Positions 44,271-55,812 of a DNA stretch of 64,000 bases are shown here, one piece after another. Origin of the DNA: Liolophura sinensis (taxonomy: Eukaryota; Mollusca; Polyplacophora; Chitonida; Chitonidae); the NCBI RefSeq assembly GCF_032854445.1, contig NC_088306.1, positions 30,973,764 through 31,037,763 on the forward strand, given 5' to 3'. Each line of letters opens with the position of its first letter. The first letter of the stretch is position 1. The position numbers were made by a program, and so were the translations under genes. The notes beneath the pieces were generated by a model. That model was not told the origin of the DNA. It saw nothing but the letters and a program-made list of their open reading frames with translations, and made no database searches.

Positions 44271-45194
44271 AAGAAAGAAATTTTATCGGACTCATTATAT
44301 GTTGATAACGGACAGGTCAGTTGGTCGGCTTTTGCCGTTCTCTCGAGTGAAGAGAAGCCAGCTTCCAAAATTTTATCCATATTACTGAAAAGGGCCTTGC
44401 TGGGTGCAGCCGGTAATTTAAAAATGTTTAAAAATTACGATCTGGAGACAGTTTTATTGAATAATTCCGGAAATAACAATCAAACAATTTCTTAAGTTTA
44501 AACAAAACAACAGATAGTCCTCTTTGTATATCTCCTCCTTATTTCCTGGACAGCTGCTGGGGAATTATACGTGACAGGGATTAGGATATCATTGACTTAT
44601 CAGAAGAGGAAATCTGCACAGAACTGAAATTAAAGTGTGTAACCAGGGTGAAACCCTTCACTACTAAGAACGTTGGTAACATCCTTTAACTAAAGACACA
44701 TTTTCTGTCCTTCAACAGTAAATCTCTTCCGTCCTATATCTACATTGGCCCATATAGGGTTAGTTTGAACTTATATATTCCAAATCTAACACTTTGTTTT
44801 ACATGCCAAAAGTTTAGTCAAGGAAAAGGCCAATGTGAAAATAAACTGGTTTGTTTTCGGTGCGGCAGTGAGAGTCATTTCGACTGTAGCAGCACAGTTA
44901 ATTGCCTCAATAGCGGCTGGGCACATGGGCTTGTCTAGGGACTGTCCACCTTTCGTTAAAGTAAAGAATAAAATAGATTTAAAAATTCGAATAATATTCC
45001 CTATCTGGAGGCCCGGAAATTGGCCTCCCTTTCTAGTACTACTGAGCAGCCTTCGTTTGCTAATGTTGTCTACTAAGGACCCTATCCAAACTTTTAATAC
45101 GTTTGGGTCGTTGGAGAACATTGGTCCTTCAATATCAAATGAGGATTTGATGGATACATCACCCGCACCATGGAAATCTTCCAGCTGATCTCCG

Positions 45195-45786
45195 AGGAAA
45201 TCTCCCCCGTGGGCTTTCCGGGGTGATAAGAATAGGACCTCAACCCTCTAGGCAAGCTTGTCGTAAAAGTCGACTAACCTAGAGCTCTCCTGTGTGAGCC
45301 TGGTGAGCATAATAGGCGAATATCTTCCCGGTTGTGTGAGAGGCAACGGGCGAGCGACCTGTTTGCCGTGGGTTGCGACCCGTAATCTACGAGGACGGCC
45401 TCATGGTGACTGAGGGTGTGTTGGTCTTGCGAGATCCTCACGTCCAACACGTCTCTTTGGCCCTTGCTTGCAGAGAGACGGGAGGTCGGATTGGCCCGGT
45501 CCGATCAATCGGTCATGTATAGCCTCTGTGTGGTCCCAATTTCCTCTAAAGCAGCACATCATGTACAGAACAAATGTTATTTCTGAAATATCGTTTGCAG
45601 GACTACGTTTTGAAGCGGTTGTTCATGGGTCAATCAAATAGATTGAATTTAACCTTTGGTATAAACCAATCTGTTCGAGTATGCCTCATATGGAGTCCTT
45701 GATGTCTTTCCTGCTGGGTATTCCCAGGTTGAGGCATCGCCCTTGTTGGCACTCCATGGTGGGTGGGGAACATATGAGGTAAAATT

Positions 45787-45817
<31 letters not shown>

Positions 45818-47909
45818 GTCATGTTGACTTCAAACCCTAATTCAAATGTTTCAAAAGTAAGAATACGGGATTTTCCTCTCGGCCAATTTCAATCGCTGAC
45901 GAAAAGAGGAAGTTAGAGGTTTTATCGGATTCTGTTGATAACGGACAGGACAGTTGACCGGCTTTTATAGATCTCTCAACAAAGAGTGAACAGAAGCCGG
46001 CCTCAAAAATTCATCCATTTGTACTAAAAAGGGCCTTCCATGGTTCAGCAGGTACATTAATAAACGTCAAAAAATTACGAGCCCTTTAAACAGCTGTCAA
46101 GGAATTATACGTGACAGGGATCAGGATATCATTATTTATCAGAAAAGGAAATCTGCACAGATATGAAGTCACAGGGTATTGCCAGAGTGAAACGCTCCAT
46201 TACAAAGAAATCTAGCAACATTATTAAACTAAATTCATATCTTCTGGCCTTCAACAGTAACTCTATTCCGTCGTATATCTACATTGGCCCGAATAAGGTC
46301 AGTGTGGACTTATATATCTTTGACCCAACACGTTGTTTTAACTATCAAAAATTTGGTCATGGCAAAGGCCAGCATAAAAAAAAACTGGTTTGTTTTCGGT
46401 GCGGTAGTGAAGGTCATAATTATTTTGTCAGTAGCAGCACAGCTAAGTGCAGTGGAGATCACATGGCCTCCTCTAGAGACTGTCCACTTTTCGTAAAAGA
46501 AAACCAAATAATCACTATAACAACTAAAAACAATATATGGTATCAGGATGCCCGCTAACTAGTCTCGCCTCCTAATACTTCACTGCAGACTTCATTTGAC
46601 TATGCGGTCAAGCGAGTAGCATCTGTTACTACTCAAGCACCAATGACTTGGCCCATTGCAAACCAGAAACCTTGTCCTCTTTCTGTTAAACCTACTGTTT
46701 GACCTACTTTCAGTACTTCCTCAACCCAGACTTTCTCAACACAGACTACCTCAATACAACAGATAAGACCAGCCAATAATACTGACCAATCCGATAACCC
46801 TAAACCTAATCTATCTAAAAACACAAACATGTCCGGAAATAAACGTCCAAATAATAAGAATAAATCTAATAAAACTAGCGGTCCCACAGAGCATCCCTCT
46901 CAGGCCACTAATCCCTCCGTTCGGTCTTCGTATACAGGACCATATTGTAGGTGCTAACATCAAGCTAGAGGATATAGCTCCAGTGTCTTTTCCGGAGTCT
47001 CCTCCATGGCTTCTCCCACACCCCAAACTAATATTTGATCTGCGTAAATATAATAAATCAAGTACAAATCCTCTTATAATTCAGCAAAATTTTGCTGAAA
47101 TCAAGGCTGATTATATGGATTATAAGTATATATACACTGACGGGTCAAAGGATGAGAACAGGGTTGCGGCTGCGGCTGTCTTAAATCAGCGGGTCACTTC
47201 TCTTCGTCTGCCACCTTCATCTTCTATGTTTTCTGCAGAGGCCAGAGGTATACTCCTGGCCTTATCATATGTTTCCTGTGGGTATGCCAAAAGGGCAGTG
47301 ATATGCAGCGACTCGCTGTCTTCCCTTTTGGCAATTCAGAGTAATAACTTTAAAAATCCATTGATACTTGAGATCATAGCCAAACAAAGAAAACTAATTA
47401 AAAGAGGTAGAAATATTATATTCTGTTGGATGCCGAGTCACACTGGTATCCATAAAAACACCGTCGTGGACAGGGAAGCGAAAGCTGCCCTGTATAAACC
47501 TGTATATCGGGTTAAAATCCCGTACACTGACATAAAGTCTAATATTTTTAAATATAGTCGTCGCCTTTGGCAGGGTGAATGGGTCTTGCAGATCCATAAT
47601 AAACTGCATGCTATTCATCCTGTCATTTGCTACAATGCCTATACTTGTCAAATGTCTCGTAGAGACCAAGTAGTTTTAACGAGGTGTCGTGTTCGGCACT
47701 CTCATCTGACACACAATTTCATCTTAGATGGAAGCAGTGATCCCGAGTGTGTTGGATGTAATGCAGAATACGGCATCCTATAAACATATCCTTGTTGACT
47801 GTGTTGACTTTGCTCATGTTCGGCAAAGATTCTACACAGTCAACTCTATATATGAATTATTTGACAGCATCGCTGGCGATGTTGTCATAAATTATTTGAA
47901 GGCTATTCT
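45195..47909 (+). mobile_element. LINE-1fam copy K, ORF1 fused to RNase H by internal deletion
   Basis: Complete leader (45195-45810), a (TA)n tract near 45797-45816, and ORF1 (45820-46905), with a knuckle region at 46163-46558 where the first knuckle has lost a Cys (CFNYQKFGHGKGQ). The sequence then jumps at about 46910 to the part of ORF2 between RT and RNase H. Endonuclease and RT are deleted. It ends near 47909 where another copy's endonuclease begins. Confidence 0.8.
46983..47783 (+). pseudogene. LINE-1fam RNase H domain, best-preserved copy
   Basis: 266 codons open. After a linker (FDLRKYNKSST) the RNase HI fold is seen: YTDGSKDENRVAAAAVL (first Asp), SAEARGILLALSY (Glu), VICSDSLSSLLAI (second Asp), IIFCWMPSHTGIHKN and VVDREAKAAL (last Asp). 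RNase H removes the RNA strand during LINE replication. The C-terminal MSRRDQVVLTRCRVRHSHL block follows, ending in a frameshift at 47780 before the IKHILVDC part. It has no start codon context of its own and is an internal fragment of ORF2. Confidence 0.85.
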
Positions 47910-48397
47910 TGGAAAGTGCATGACGATCTTTGTGGTAGAGATCATTTTCCTATTATACTATAGTATACCACTTCTCATTCTTTAGAACGTGTAGCTTGGT
48001 GGAAATTCGATAAAACAGACTGGATCGTATTTGAGATAGTCTGTGAGGCTGATATCTCTCCAGAGACTCTCAATGCGGCAAATGATCCTGCATTAAAATT
48101 TAATGAGCTTGTATTACGAGCTGCCGATAAAACTATACCTAAGACCTCGACCCATAGTTCTTACCAGCTGTGTCTGTAGGACTATGGAACGGTTGATTAA
48201 CGACAGACTTGTTTGGTTTCTTGAAACCAACAAGCTTTTATCTAATTTCATTGTGGTTTTCGTCAAGGTAGATCTACTTTAGATCATCTTGTTCGATTTG
48301 AAACTTTTATTCGTGATAGTTTTGTTAACAATGAACATGTGGTGTCCATATTTTTCGACCTTGAAAAGGCCTACGACACCAGATGGAAATATGGTAT
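47910..48397 (+). mobile_element. LINE-1fam copy L, segment 1
   Basis: Begins in the endonuclease (SWKVHDDLCG...DHFPI, 47915-47960), loses the linker, and resumes in RT (FRQGRSTLDHLVRFETF, SIFFDLEKAYDT near 48360). It is broken at 48397 by an LTR retrotransposon and continues at 53629. Confidence 0.82.
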
Positions 48398-49396
48398 TGT
48401 TATGTATGACTATTTAACGTTTTCATGTACTGTTAGTCTGCGGACCTTTGTGAAAGCATAACAGGCCCTGTTATATGTGTACAGCGCGGACCGGATCGAA
48501 AGCACCTTGTTCAATGCTTTGTTTATTTCACTGGCTGTTCATTGGCTGTTAATTCTGTGTTTAGTTGAATCCACCTGGGACGTATATAAGCCGTGTTTTC
48601 TGTGCAGAGAGGAGGTATTTTTGCTGCATCCACTGGGAGCCAGGAGAGTGTGCGACGCTCTCGTATCGAGTCCATTATTTTGATATGAGCTGGTGATGCC
48701 AGTTTCATTTGGGAGGACAGATTTTTATGCCGGCACCGTTTGTGTACCACTGATGTCTGGTTTATGTGAATTTCTGCGGAAGTCACGTTTATTTATGTTC
48801 GGATCTTTATTATGATTATACAGTGTTGACTGTGTAGTTTGTTTAACACGCTGACCTCACCTGACCGACAAGGTCGTCAAGGACTCTAAACTGAAGTTTT
48901 CAGTTTTGCAAAGGACGTTCGTTCTGCCACAAGGTGACATTACTCTACGTCTCTGAACGGCTCGTTTGTGAGTTTCTGCGGGAGCTGTGACTGTTCTAAA
49001 GTGGATTATACCTCCATGCCTGGATTTACCCGGTGTTGTGCTCTGCGGGTGAGACGTCATTCAAAGGCTTGACTGTTCCAGTTCTGTGAAACCTGTGTAC
49101 TGTGTTCGCGTTCGCTAACCTAGCGAAGTACCTGACTGGGACAATTTGTGACTTGTGTGAATTGTGTGTTTATCCCATGGTCTTTACGTTGGACCTCCTG
49201 GAGTACGTTCCTTGGGATGCAAAGGTGAACTGGAAACTTTTAAAGACCGGTAATACTGATGTGTATGTATTTTTATGTTGTTGTTGTTGAACTGTCTGTA
49301 AAACTGTACGTCTCATTTTATATATATTAAGGATTGTTTACATTGTAATATGAGTCACTGAGTCTGTTTTCTGTTGCTGTTTCCAATACCGTAACA
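48398..49396 (+). repeat. 5' LTR of Gmr1-like gypsy element
   Basis: 999 bp, starting TGTTATG and ending GTAACA (short terminal inversion TGTTA/TAACA). Its last ~580 bp are repeated at 53044-53628 with only a handful of differences. Short open frames inside are not genes. Confidence 0.9.
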
Positions 49397-49401
49397 GAAA
49401 T

Positions 49402-49419
49402 TGGGGGCTTGTCCGGGAA
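49402..49419 (+). promoter_or_regulatory. Primer-binding site, tRNA-Pro type
   Basis: TGGGGGCTTGTCCGGGAA starts 5 nt after the LTR end. It matches the tRNA-Pro-complementary site used by several retroviruses and retroelements at all but about two positions. Confidence 0.75.
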
Positions 49420-49524
49420 CTGATTGTTTCCCTTTTGTTTTGCCCTGGATATTTGAAGTTAAACACATGTGAAAAGCGATTGCTTAATTGTAACGGTGAA
49501 TGATTCAGTGGCTAAATATTTACA

Positions 49525-52119
49525 ATGGGAGATTTTGATCCTAAACAGTTTGTTAATGCGCCCGATCAGGATGTTTTTGAGAGTTTAAAGAAGGAAGACT
49601 TGGTTAAGTTAGGGACATTTTTAGGTTTGTCCGTAAAGTCTTCATGGAGGAAAAGAGATATGCAGTATACTTTGTTGAAATATTTAGTGGAGATAGGTGA
49701 GTTTGATAGTTCTGCATTATCTGATTATGAGTTCAAGGGTCAGTCTGATGCCGAGCTTAAGTTTAAGCAGTTTGAGTTAAAGTTGAGATTGGAGAAAGAG
49801 GAAAGAGAGAAAGAGAGGGAACATGAGATACAGTTAGAAAATTTGAAAATGCAGAGAGAAAAAAGAGAGAAAGAGAGGGAACATGAGATACAGTTAGAAA
49901 ATTTGAAAATGCAGAGAGAGGAAAGAGAGAGGGAAAGAGAATTGGAGTTCCAAATGAAAAAGTTAGAGGTTGAGAGAGATGAGAAACCGGGTCCTTCCGG
50001 TAGACAGGATTCAGGATTTGATGTGACCAAATACATTCGGTTAGTTCCATCCTTTCAGGAAAAAGAGGTGGATAAATATTTTCTGCATTTTGAGAGAATT
50101 GCAAATAGTTTGAAGTGGCCTAAAGAGTTCTGGACTATGTTATTACAGAGTGTGCTAATTGGAAAGGCTAGAGAAATTTACACTCAGTTAAGTGTAGAGA
50201 ATGCTTCCAATTATGACTATGTGAAAGAGGTAATTTTGAAGGGTTATGAATTGGTGCCTGAAGCTTACCGCCAGAAATTTCGTAACTATGAAAAAGGTAG
50301 AGATCAGACATACGTTGAGTTTGGTCGAGCTAAGGAGCAGTTGTTTGATCGCTGGTGTATAGCCAAGAAAATAGGCAAGGATTTTGAAAATTTGCATCAG
50401 CTTGTGCTGGTAGAAGAGTTCAAGCGTTGTATTCATAATGATGTAAATGTGTTCATTGATGAGCAGAAGGCGAGTACACTTGAAGAGGCAGCCAGTTTAG
50501 CTGATGATTATTCCTTGATACATAAGGTTACATACACGGGTAAGCCATTTGATTCATTTACACGTAGAAATACCCAGTCACATGCAACAGGTAGAGATAG
50601 CTCTACACAGAAGAGTTCTACACCAGGCTCCAGTGGTTCTACAGCTCATGGTTCACGTAGTTCAGATTGGAATGGTAGTCCTCGAAGTAGGGTCACTTGT
50701 AATTTTTGCAAGCGGGGAGGTCACGTGATGAGTGAATGTTACAAGTTGAAAAGGAGACGGGAAGCTCAGAATGAGTCTAAGCCCACAGGTCTTTGTGTTA
50801 CAATGCACAAAACATTGCCGGAAGTTACATCAGCAGTTAAAAGCAGATCTGAGTTAGCTGATACGGGATTGGATAAGATTCCCAAATGCTCTATGGATAG
50901 CTTCGCTCCGTTTATCAATTCTGGTTCAGTGTCGCTTAGAAGCGACATGTCTTGTGCTACCCCTATAAAGATATTAAGGGATACTGGGGCATCTCAGTCT
51001 ATGTTGTTGATGAATACTCTGCCCTTTTCTGAAGAGTCATACTCCGGGGTTCGTGCCCTTATTAGAGGTGTAGAGTCTAGTGACTTTGTCAGTGTTCCCC
51101 TTCATGATATTTATTTGTCATCAGATTTGATATCTGGACCTGTCAGGGTAGGCATTAAGCCTTCATTACCTTTTGAGGGTATTCATTTGTTGTTGGGAAA
51201 TGACTTAGCACATGATAAAGTTACTGTTGATCCCTTAATGGTTGATAAGCCTTTTCTGAATTCAGTCACAGAGCCAGTTGAAAGCGAGATAGCGGGTTTA
51301 TATCCGTCCTGTGTTGTTACAAGAGCTATGTCTAGAAAAGTCAGTACAGACCAGGGTAGTACTGTTGATTTGAGCGAGACTTTTCTCAACAACATGTTGG
51401 ATGGAGATTCTTCCAAATTAGACAGCCAGCAGGAAGTAGATACTAATTCTGTTAGTGGTGATCAGCCATTTTGTAGGACTGAGTTGATTGCTGAACAACA
51501 CAATGATCCAAGTATTTCTTGCTTGTTTAATGATGCAGCTAAAGATGGTGAATCTTTACCTGACCCATGCTACTACTATGTCAAGTCTGGCATATTGATG
51601 CGGCAGTGGAGGTCTCCCGATGTTTCGTTGGAGGATGAATGGGCAGTTAAGCATCAGGTAGTTGTGCCCAAGTCTTATCGTAAAGACATACTGACCATAG
51701 CCCAGGAAATGCCGTTAGCAGGTCATTTAGGTGTTAATAAGACCTATCATAAGATTCTCAGTCATTTTTATTGGCCAGGAATAAGGAAAGATGTTACTGA
51801 ATTTTGCAGGTCTTGTCATGCATGTCAGTTAGTGGGGAAACCTAACCAGACAATCCCCAAGGCAGCCTTGAGGCCTATTCCTGCAATTGGTGAGTCATTC
51901 AGTAGAATCTTAATAGATTGTGTTGGTCCGCTACCTAAGACAAAGTCTGGAAATCAGTATATGTTAACTATAATGTGTACTTCAACTCGTTTCCCTGAGG
52001 CAATTCCACTAAGGAATATTACTGCCAAGACTGTAATTAAGGCTTTAGTTAAGTTCTTCACCATGTTTGGTCTGCCTCTTACAGAATCTTACAGCTTCTC
52101 AGAAGAGTATGAAAACTAA
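49525..52119 (+). pseudogene. gag - protease - integrase polyprotein, integrase truncated
   Basis: 864 codons open from ATG 49525. N-terminal ~90 residues, then a charged coiled coil with a 22-residue tandem repeat (EREHEIQLENLKMQRE). The capsid region is about residues 175-340 (VDKYFLHFERIANSLKWPKE, LVPEAYRQKFRNYEKG). A zinc knuckle CNFCKRGGHVMSEC follows near residue 392, and an aspartic protease ILRDTGASQSMLLM near residue 485. A linker leads to the integrase H2C2 finger (HLGVNKTYHKILSHFYWPG, CRSCHACQ) near 730, then ILIDCVGPLPKTKSGNQY with the first catalytic Asp, ending FFTMFGLP. The rest of the catalytic core is missing, with a frame change following. Gag may still fold; integrase cannot work. 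Confidence 0.88.
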
Positions 52120-52985
52120 GTATGACAAAGAGACAGTAAGACGCAGATTTGAAGTTGGTCAGAAGGTATTAGCCTTACTTCCAGTTAGTGGTAAGCCACT
52201 TGAAGCTCGTTATTTTGGACCTTATGTAGTAGACAAGAGGCTAAGTGATCTTAATTATATTATTTTCACTCCTGATCGGCGCAAATCTAGACAACTTTGT
52301 CACATTAACATGTTAAAGCCATATGTAGACAGAGATAGCACTGATCTCAATGTTGTACATCCTAGTGGAGTTGCTATCTCTTGTTTTCCAGTGCCAAGTT
52401 GTAAGAGAGAATTAAAGCGTTTTTTGGGCATGGCAGGTTATTATCGCAAGTTCTGTAGGAACTTTTCATTTGTTAGTGAGCCACTAACTCAGCTGTTAAA
52501 GAAAGGTGCTAAATTCTTGTGGTCCATTGAGTGTCAAAGATCTTTTGATAGATTAAAGGCCATGCTAAGCAGCGGCCCCATACTTGTAGCACCTGATTTT
52601 AATTTACCATTTAAGCTAGCTGTTGATGCTAGTGATATATCTGCTGGGGCAGTTTTGTTACAAGAAAATGAAACAGATCACGTTGATCACCCTGTATGTT
52701 TTTTCTCTCTCAAATTTGACAAGTGCCAGAGAAATTATTCGACAATAGAAAAGGAGTGTCTGTCCTTGATTCTAGCGTTACAGCATTTTGAAGTATATGC
52801 GACTTCGTCAAGTTACCCCATTGTTGTATATACAGATCACAATCCCTTGACCTTCTTGCACAAACTAAAAGGTAAAAAAACCGAAGATTGTTACGGTGGA
52901 GTTTGCTTTTGCAAGAATTTAATCTAGAGATTAGACACATAAAAGGGAAAGATAATGTGATTGCTAATTATTTGTCACGTGTCTA
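52067..52985 (+). pseudogene. Integrase C-terminus joined to RT thumb/RNase H remnant
   Basis: The open frame to 52927 starts with the integrase GPY/F-type tail (RRRFEVGQKVLALLPVSG, YFGPYVVDKRL, CHINMLKPYVD). It then jumps to the RT connection region (ELKRFLGMAGYYRKFCRNFS) and RNase H (FKLAVDASDISAGAVLLQ with Asp, YSTIEKECLSLILAL with Glu, VVYTDHNPLTFL with Asp). RT palm motifs are absent. After a frameshift near 52880 the end of pol (LEIRHIKGKDNVIANYLSR) is in another frame to TAG at ~52983. It shows INT upstream of RT-RNase H in one element. Confidence 0.85.
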
Positions 52986-53043
52986 GTTGGTTTTCTGCAG
53001 CTTTGTTTTTAAAGACTGTGGTAAACGTTATTATTAAATTGGT

Positions 53044-53628
53044 GTTCGGAACTTTATTATGATTATACAGTGTTGACTGTGTAGTTTGTTTAACACGCTG
53101 ACCTCACCTGACCGACAAGGTCGTCAAGGACTCTAAACTGAAGTTTTCAGTTTTGCAAAGGACGTTCGTTCTGCCACAAGGTGACATTACTCTACGTCTC
53201 TGAACGGCTCGTTTGTGAGTTTCTGCGGGAGCTGTGACTGTTCTAAAGTGGATTATACCTCCATGCCTGGATTTACCCTGTGTTGTGCTCTGCGGGTGAG
53301 ACGTCATTCAAAGGCTTGACTGTTCCAGTTCTGTGTAACCTGTGTACTGTGTTCGCGTTCGCTAACCTAGCGAAGTACCTGACTGGGACAATTTGTGACT
53401 TGTGTGAATTGTGTGTTTATCCCATGGTCTTTACGTTGGACCTCCTGGAATACGTTCCTTGGGATGCAAAGGTGAACTGGAAACTTTTAAAGACCGGTAA
53501 TACTGATGTGTATGTATTTTTATGTTGTTGTTGTTAAACTGTCTGTAAAACTGTACGTCTCATTTTATATATATAAAGGATTGTTTACATTGTAATATTG
53601 AGTCACTGAGTCTGTTTTCTGTTGCTGT
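53044..53628 (+). repeat. 3' LTR of the Gmr1-like element, truncated
   Basis: Matches 48796-49375 of the 5' LTR with about seven single-base differences over ~580 bp. The first ~398 bp, the polypurine tract region and the last ~16 bp are missing. Ends against LINE RT sequence TATTTTAAAAGACCTCGCG. Confidence 0.88.
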
Positions 53629-55812
53629 ATTTTAAAAGACCTCGCGAATATAGGTCTTAAAGGTCGCTTACCTATATTTATATCACAATTTTTATCTGAT
53701 CGTCAGTTTAAGGTACGGGTTGGGTCCACTCTTTCTAACTCTTTTGAGCAGGAAATGGGTGTACCCCAGGGCAGCATTCTATCACCAACTCTGTTTAGCA
53801 TAAATATAAATAGCCTAGCCAAAACGTTAACATCGGGCACAGAGGGTTCTTTATACGTGGATGATTTCCTTATATGCTACCGAGCTAAGAATATGAATAA
53901 TATCGAACGTCAGTTGCAGCTTTGTTTCAATAAAATCGAGAAATGGGCAACTAAAAACGGTTTTAGATTTTCAACATCCAAAACCGTCGGGATGCATTAT
54001 ACTTTTTCTGACTCTTACGAGCAGGAAATGGGTGTAACCCAGGGCTGCATTCTATCACACACTCTGTTTAGCATAAAAATAAATATCCTAGCCAAAACGT
54101 TAACATCTGGCACAGAGGGTTTTTTATATTTTGATGATTTCCTTATATCCTACCAAGCTAAGAATATAAATAATAATATCGAACGTCAGTTGCAGCTTTG
54201 TCTCAATAAAATCGAGAAATGGGTAACTGAAAACGGTTTAGGTTTTCAACATCTAAAACGGTCGGTATGCATTTCTGTAATTAATGGAAATTTCATCTTG
54301 ATCCCGAGCTTAATTTTTGTGGTGAACAGGTTAAATTTGTTGGAAAAACTAAATTTTTAGGTATCATATTTGATAGTAAACTATCTTTTATACCTCATAT
54401 TAAAATGCTTAAGGCTAAATTTACAAAGGCTGTCGATATAAGTAAGGTCGTGTCTAGCACCGACTGGGGTGCTGACCGATCAGTTTTACTTAATTTATAT
54501 CGTTCTCTGGTGAGGTCTAAATTGGACTATGGATCCATCATTTACGGTTCCGCTAGGAAGTCGTATATTAAAATGTTGGATCCTGTTCATCACCAAGGTT
54601 TGAGGCTCAGCCTTGGTGCTTTTAGAACCTCACCAGTAGACAGTTTATACGTGTAGGCAAATGAACCTTCTTTATATAACCGACGTATAAAACTTAACCT
54701 TCAACATGCTGCAAAGCTTAAAGCACATCCAGCAAACCCTGCCTACGACTGTGTTTTCAATCCATTATACATGTATGTAGACAAATATACTAAATGCCCT
54801 AACAAGATCCCTATGTTCGGTCTTCGTATACGGGACTATATTGTGGGTCCTAACATCAAGCTGGAGGGCATAACTCCGGTGTCTTTTCCGGAGTCTCCTC
54901 CATGGCTTCTTCCACAATCTAAACTAATTTTTGATCTACGTAAATATAATAAATCGAATATAAATCCTCTTATAATTCAGCAAGGTTTTGCTGAAATCAA
55001 AGCTAATTATATGGATTATAAATTTATATACACTGACGGGTCGAAGGATGGGGACACGGTTGCGGCTGCGGCTGTCATGGAGCAGCGAGTGTCTTCCTTT
55101 CGTCTTCCATCCTCTTCTTCAATATCCTCTGCCGAGGCCAGAGGTATACTCCTTGCCTTATCATATGTTTCTTCTGGGTGTGCCCAGAATGATATACACT
55201 GACTCGTTGTCTTAGGTAATGGCAATACAGAATAAAAAATTTTAAAATCCCTTGATCCTTCAAATTTTAGCTATACATAGGAAACTAATTAGAAGAGGTA
55301 AAGATATCATATTCTGCTGGATACCAAGTCATATTGGTATCCATGGAAACAGTCGCAGACAGGGAGGCGAAAGCTGCTTTAAATAAACCCATATCAAAGA
55401 TAAGAATCCCTTATACTGACATGAGGTCCAATATTCTTAAATATATTCGTTGCCTTTGACAGGGTGAATGGAACTTGCAGGTCCATAATAAACTGCATGC
55501 TATTCACCCGGTCATTGGCTACAATAATTATACTTGCGAAAAGTCGCATAGCGACCAAGTAGTCTTAACAAGGTGTCGTGTCGAGCATTCTCGTCTAACG
55601 CACAATTTCATACTAGATGGGAGCAGTGCTCCCGAGTGCGTTGGATGCGATGCCCAGTATGGCATCAAACATATTTTGCTTGACTGTGTGGGCTTTGCCC
55701 AAGTTCGGCAGAGATTCTACACAGTCAACTCTATGTATGATTTATTTGACAACATCGCTGGCGATGTTGTCATCAATTTTTTGAAGGCCATTGGCCTTTA
55801 CCATAAGATATA
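53629..55812 (+). mobile_element. LINE-1fam copy L, segment 2 (RT to C-terminus)
   Basis: Continues the RT frame broken at 48397. RT region at 53640-54360 with a duplicated palm, then 54405-54656 and 54771-55202 (linker and RNase H start, YTDGSKDGDTVAAAAV, SAEARGILLALSY), a broken RNase H end, and the Cys/His tail open at 55475-55813 (CVGCDAQYGIKHILLDC). The frame ends KI just before the Tc1-like insertion at 55813. Confidence 0.85.
53755..54360 (+). pseudogene. RT palm with in-frame duplication of the catalytic block
   Basis: 201 codons open. Residues 1-80 read MGVPQGSILSPTLFSININ ... SLYVDDFLICYR ... ERQLQLCFNKIEKWA. From about residue 87 the same ~85-residue block repeats with differences (MGVTQGCILSHTLFSIKI ... 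LYFDDFLISYQ ... ERQLQLCLNKIEKWV). The second catalytic box is YFDD instead of YVDD. A normal RT has one such block. The two units differ enough that they may derive from different LINE copies joined by recombination. Confidence 0.85.

Larger units (their letters stand above)
42656..45194 (+). mobile_element. LINE-1fam copy J, 5' half, with two insertions
   Basis: Leader begins part-way (TTTTGTGAGAGGCAATCGGG), is split by a ~950-bp TIR element, resumes at 43631 and continues to about 44030. ORF1 follows with a SINE inserted at its start (44120-44275). Its last part (44835-45190) keeps DPIQTFNTFGSLENIGPS and SPAPWKSSS. It stops exactly where copy K's leader starts, without ORF2. Confidence 0.75.
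48398..53628 (+). mobile_element. Gmr1-like Ty3/gypsy LTR retrotransposon, internally deleted
   Basis: 5' LTR, PBS, gag-PR-INT frame (49525-52119), INT tail-RT end-RNase H frame (52067-52985), and a partial 3' LTR. Domain order is gag, protease, integrase, then RT/RNase H: integrase lies upstream, as in Gmr1-type gypsy elements rather than standard gypsy. Deletions removed the integrase catalytic centre and nearly all RT. It sits inside LINE copy L (GTAT on both sides of the break). Confidence 0.88.

Noticed and set aside
49102-49290. Small protein encoded in the LTR (also at 53280-53537)
   Set aside because: Open only because the two LTRs are near-identical; no domain, and it lies in the LTR.
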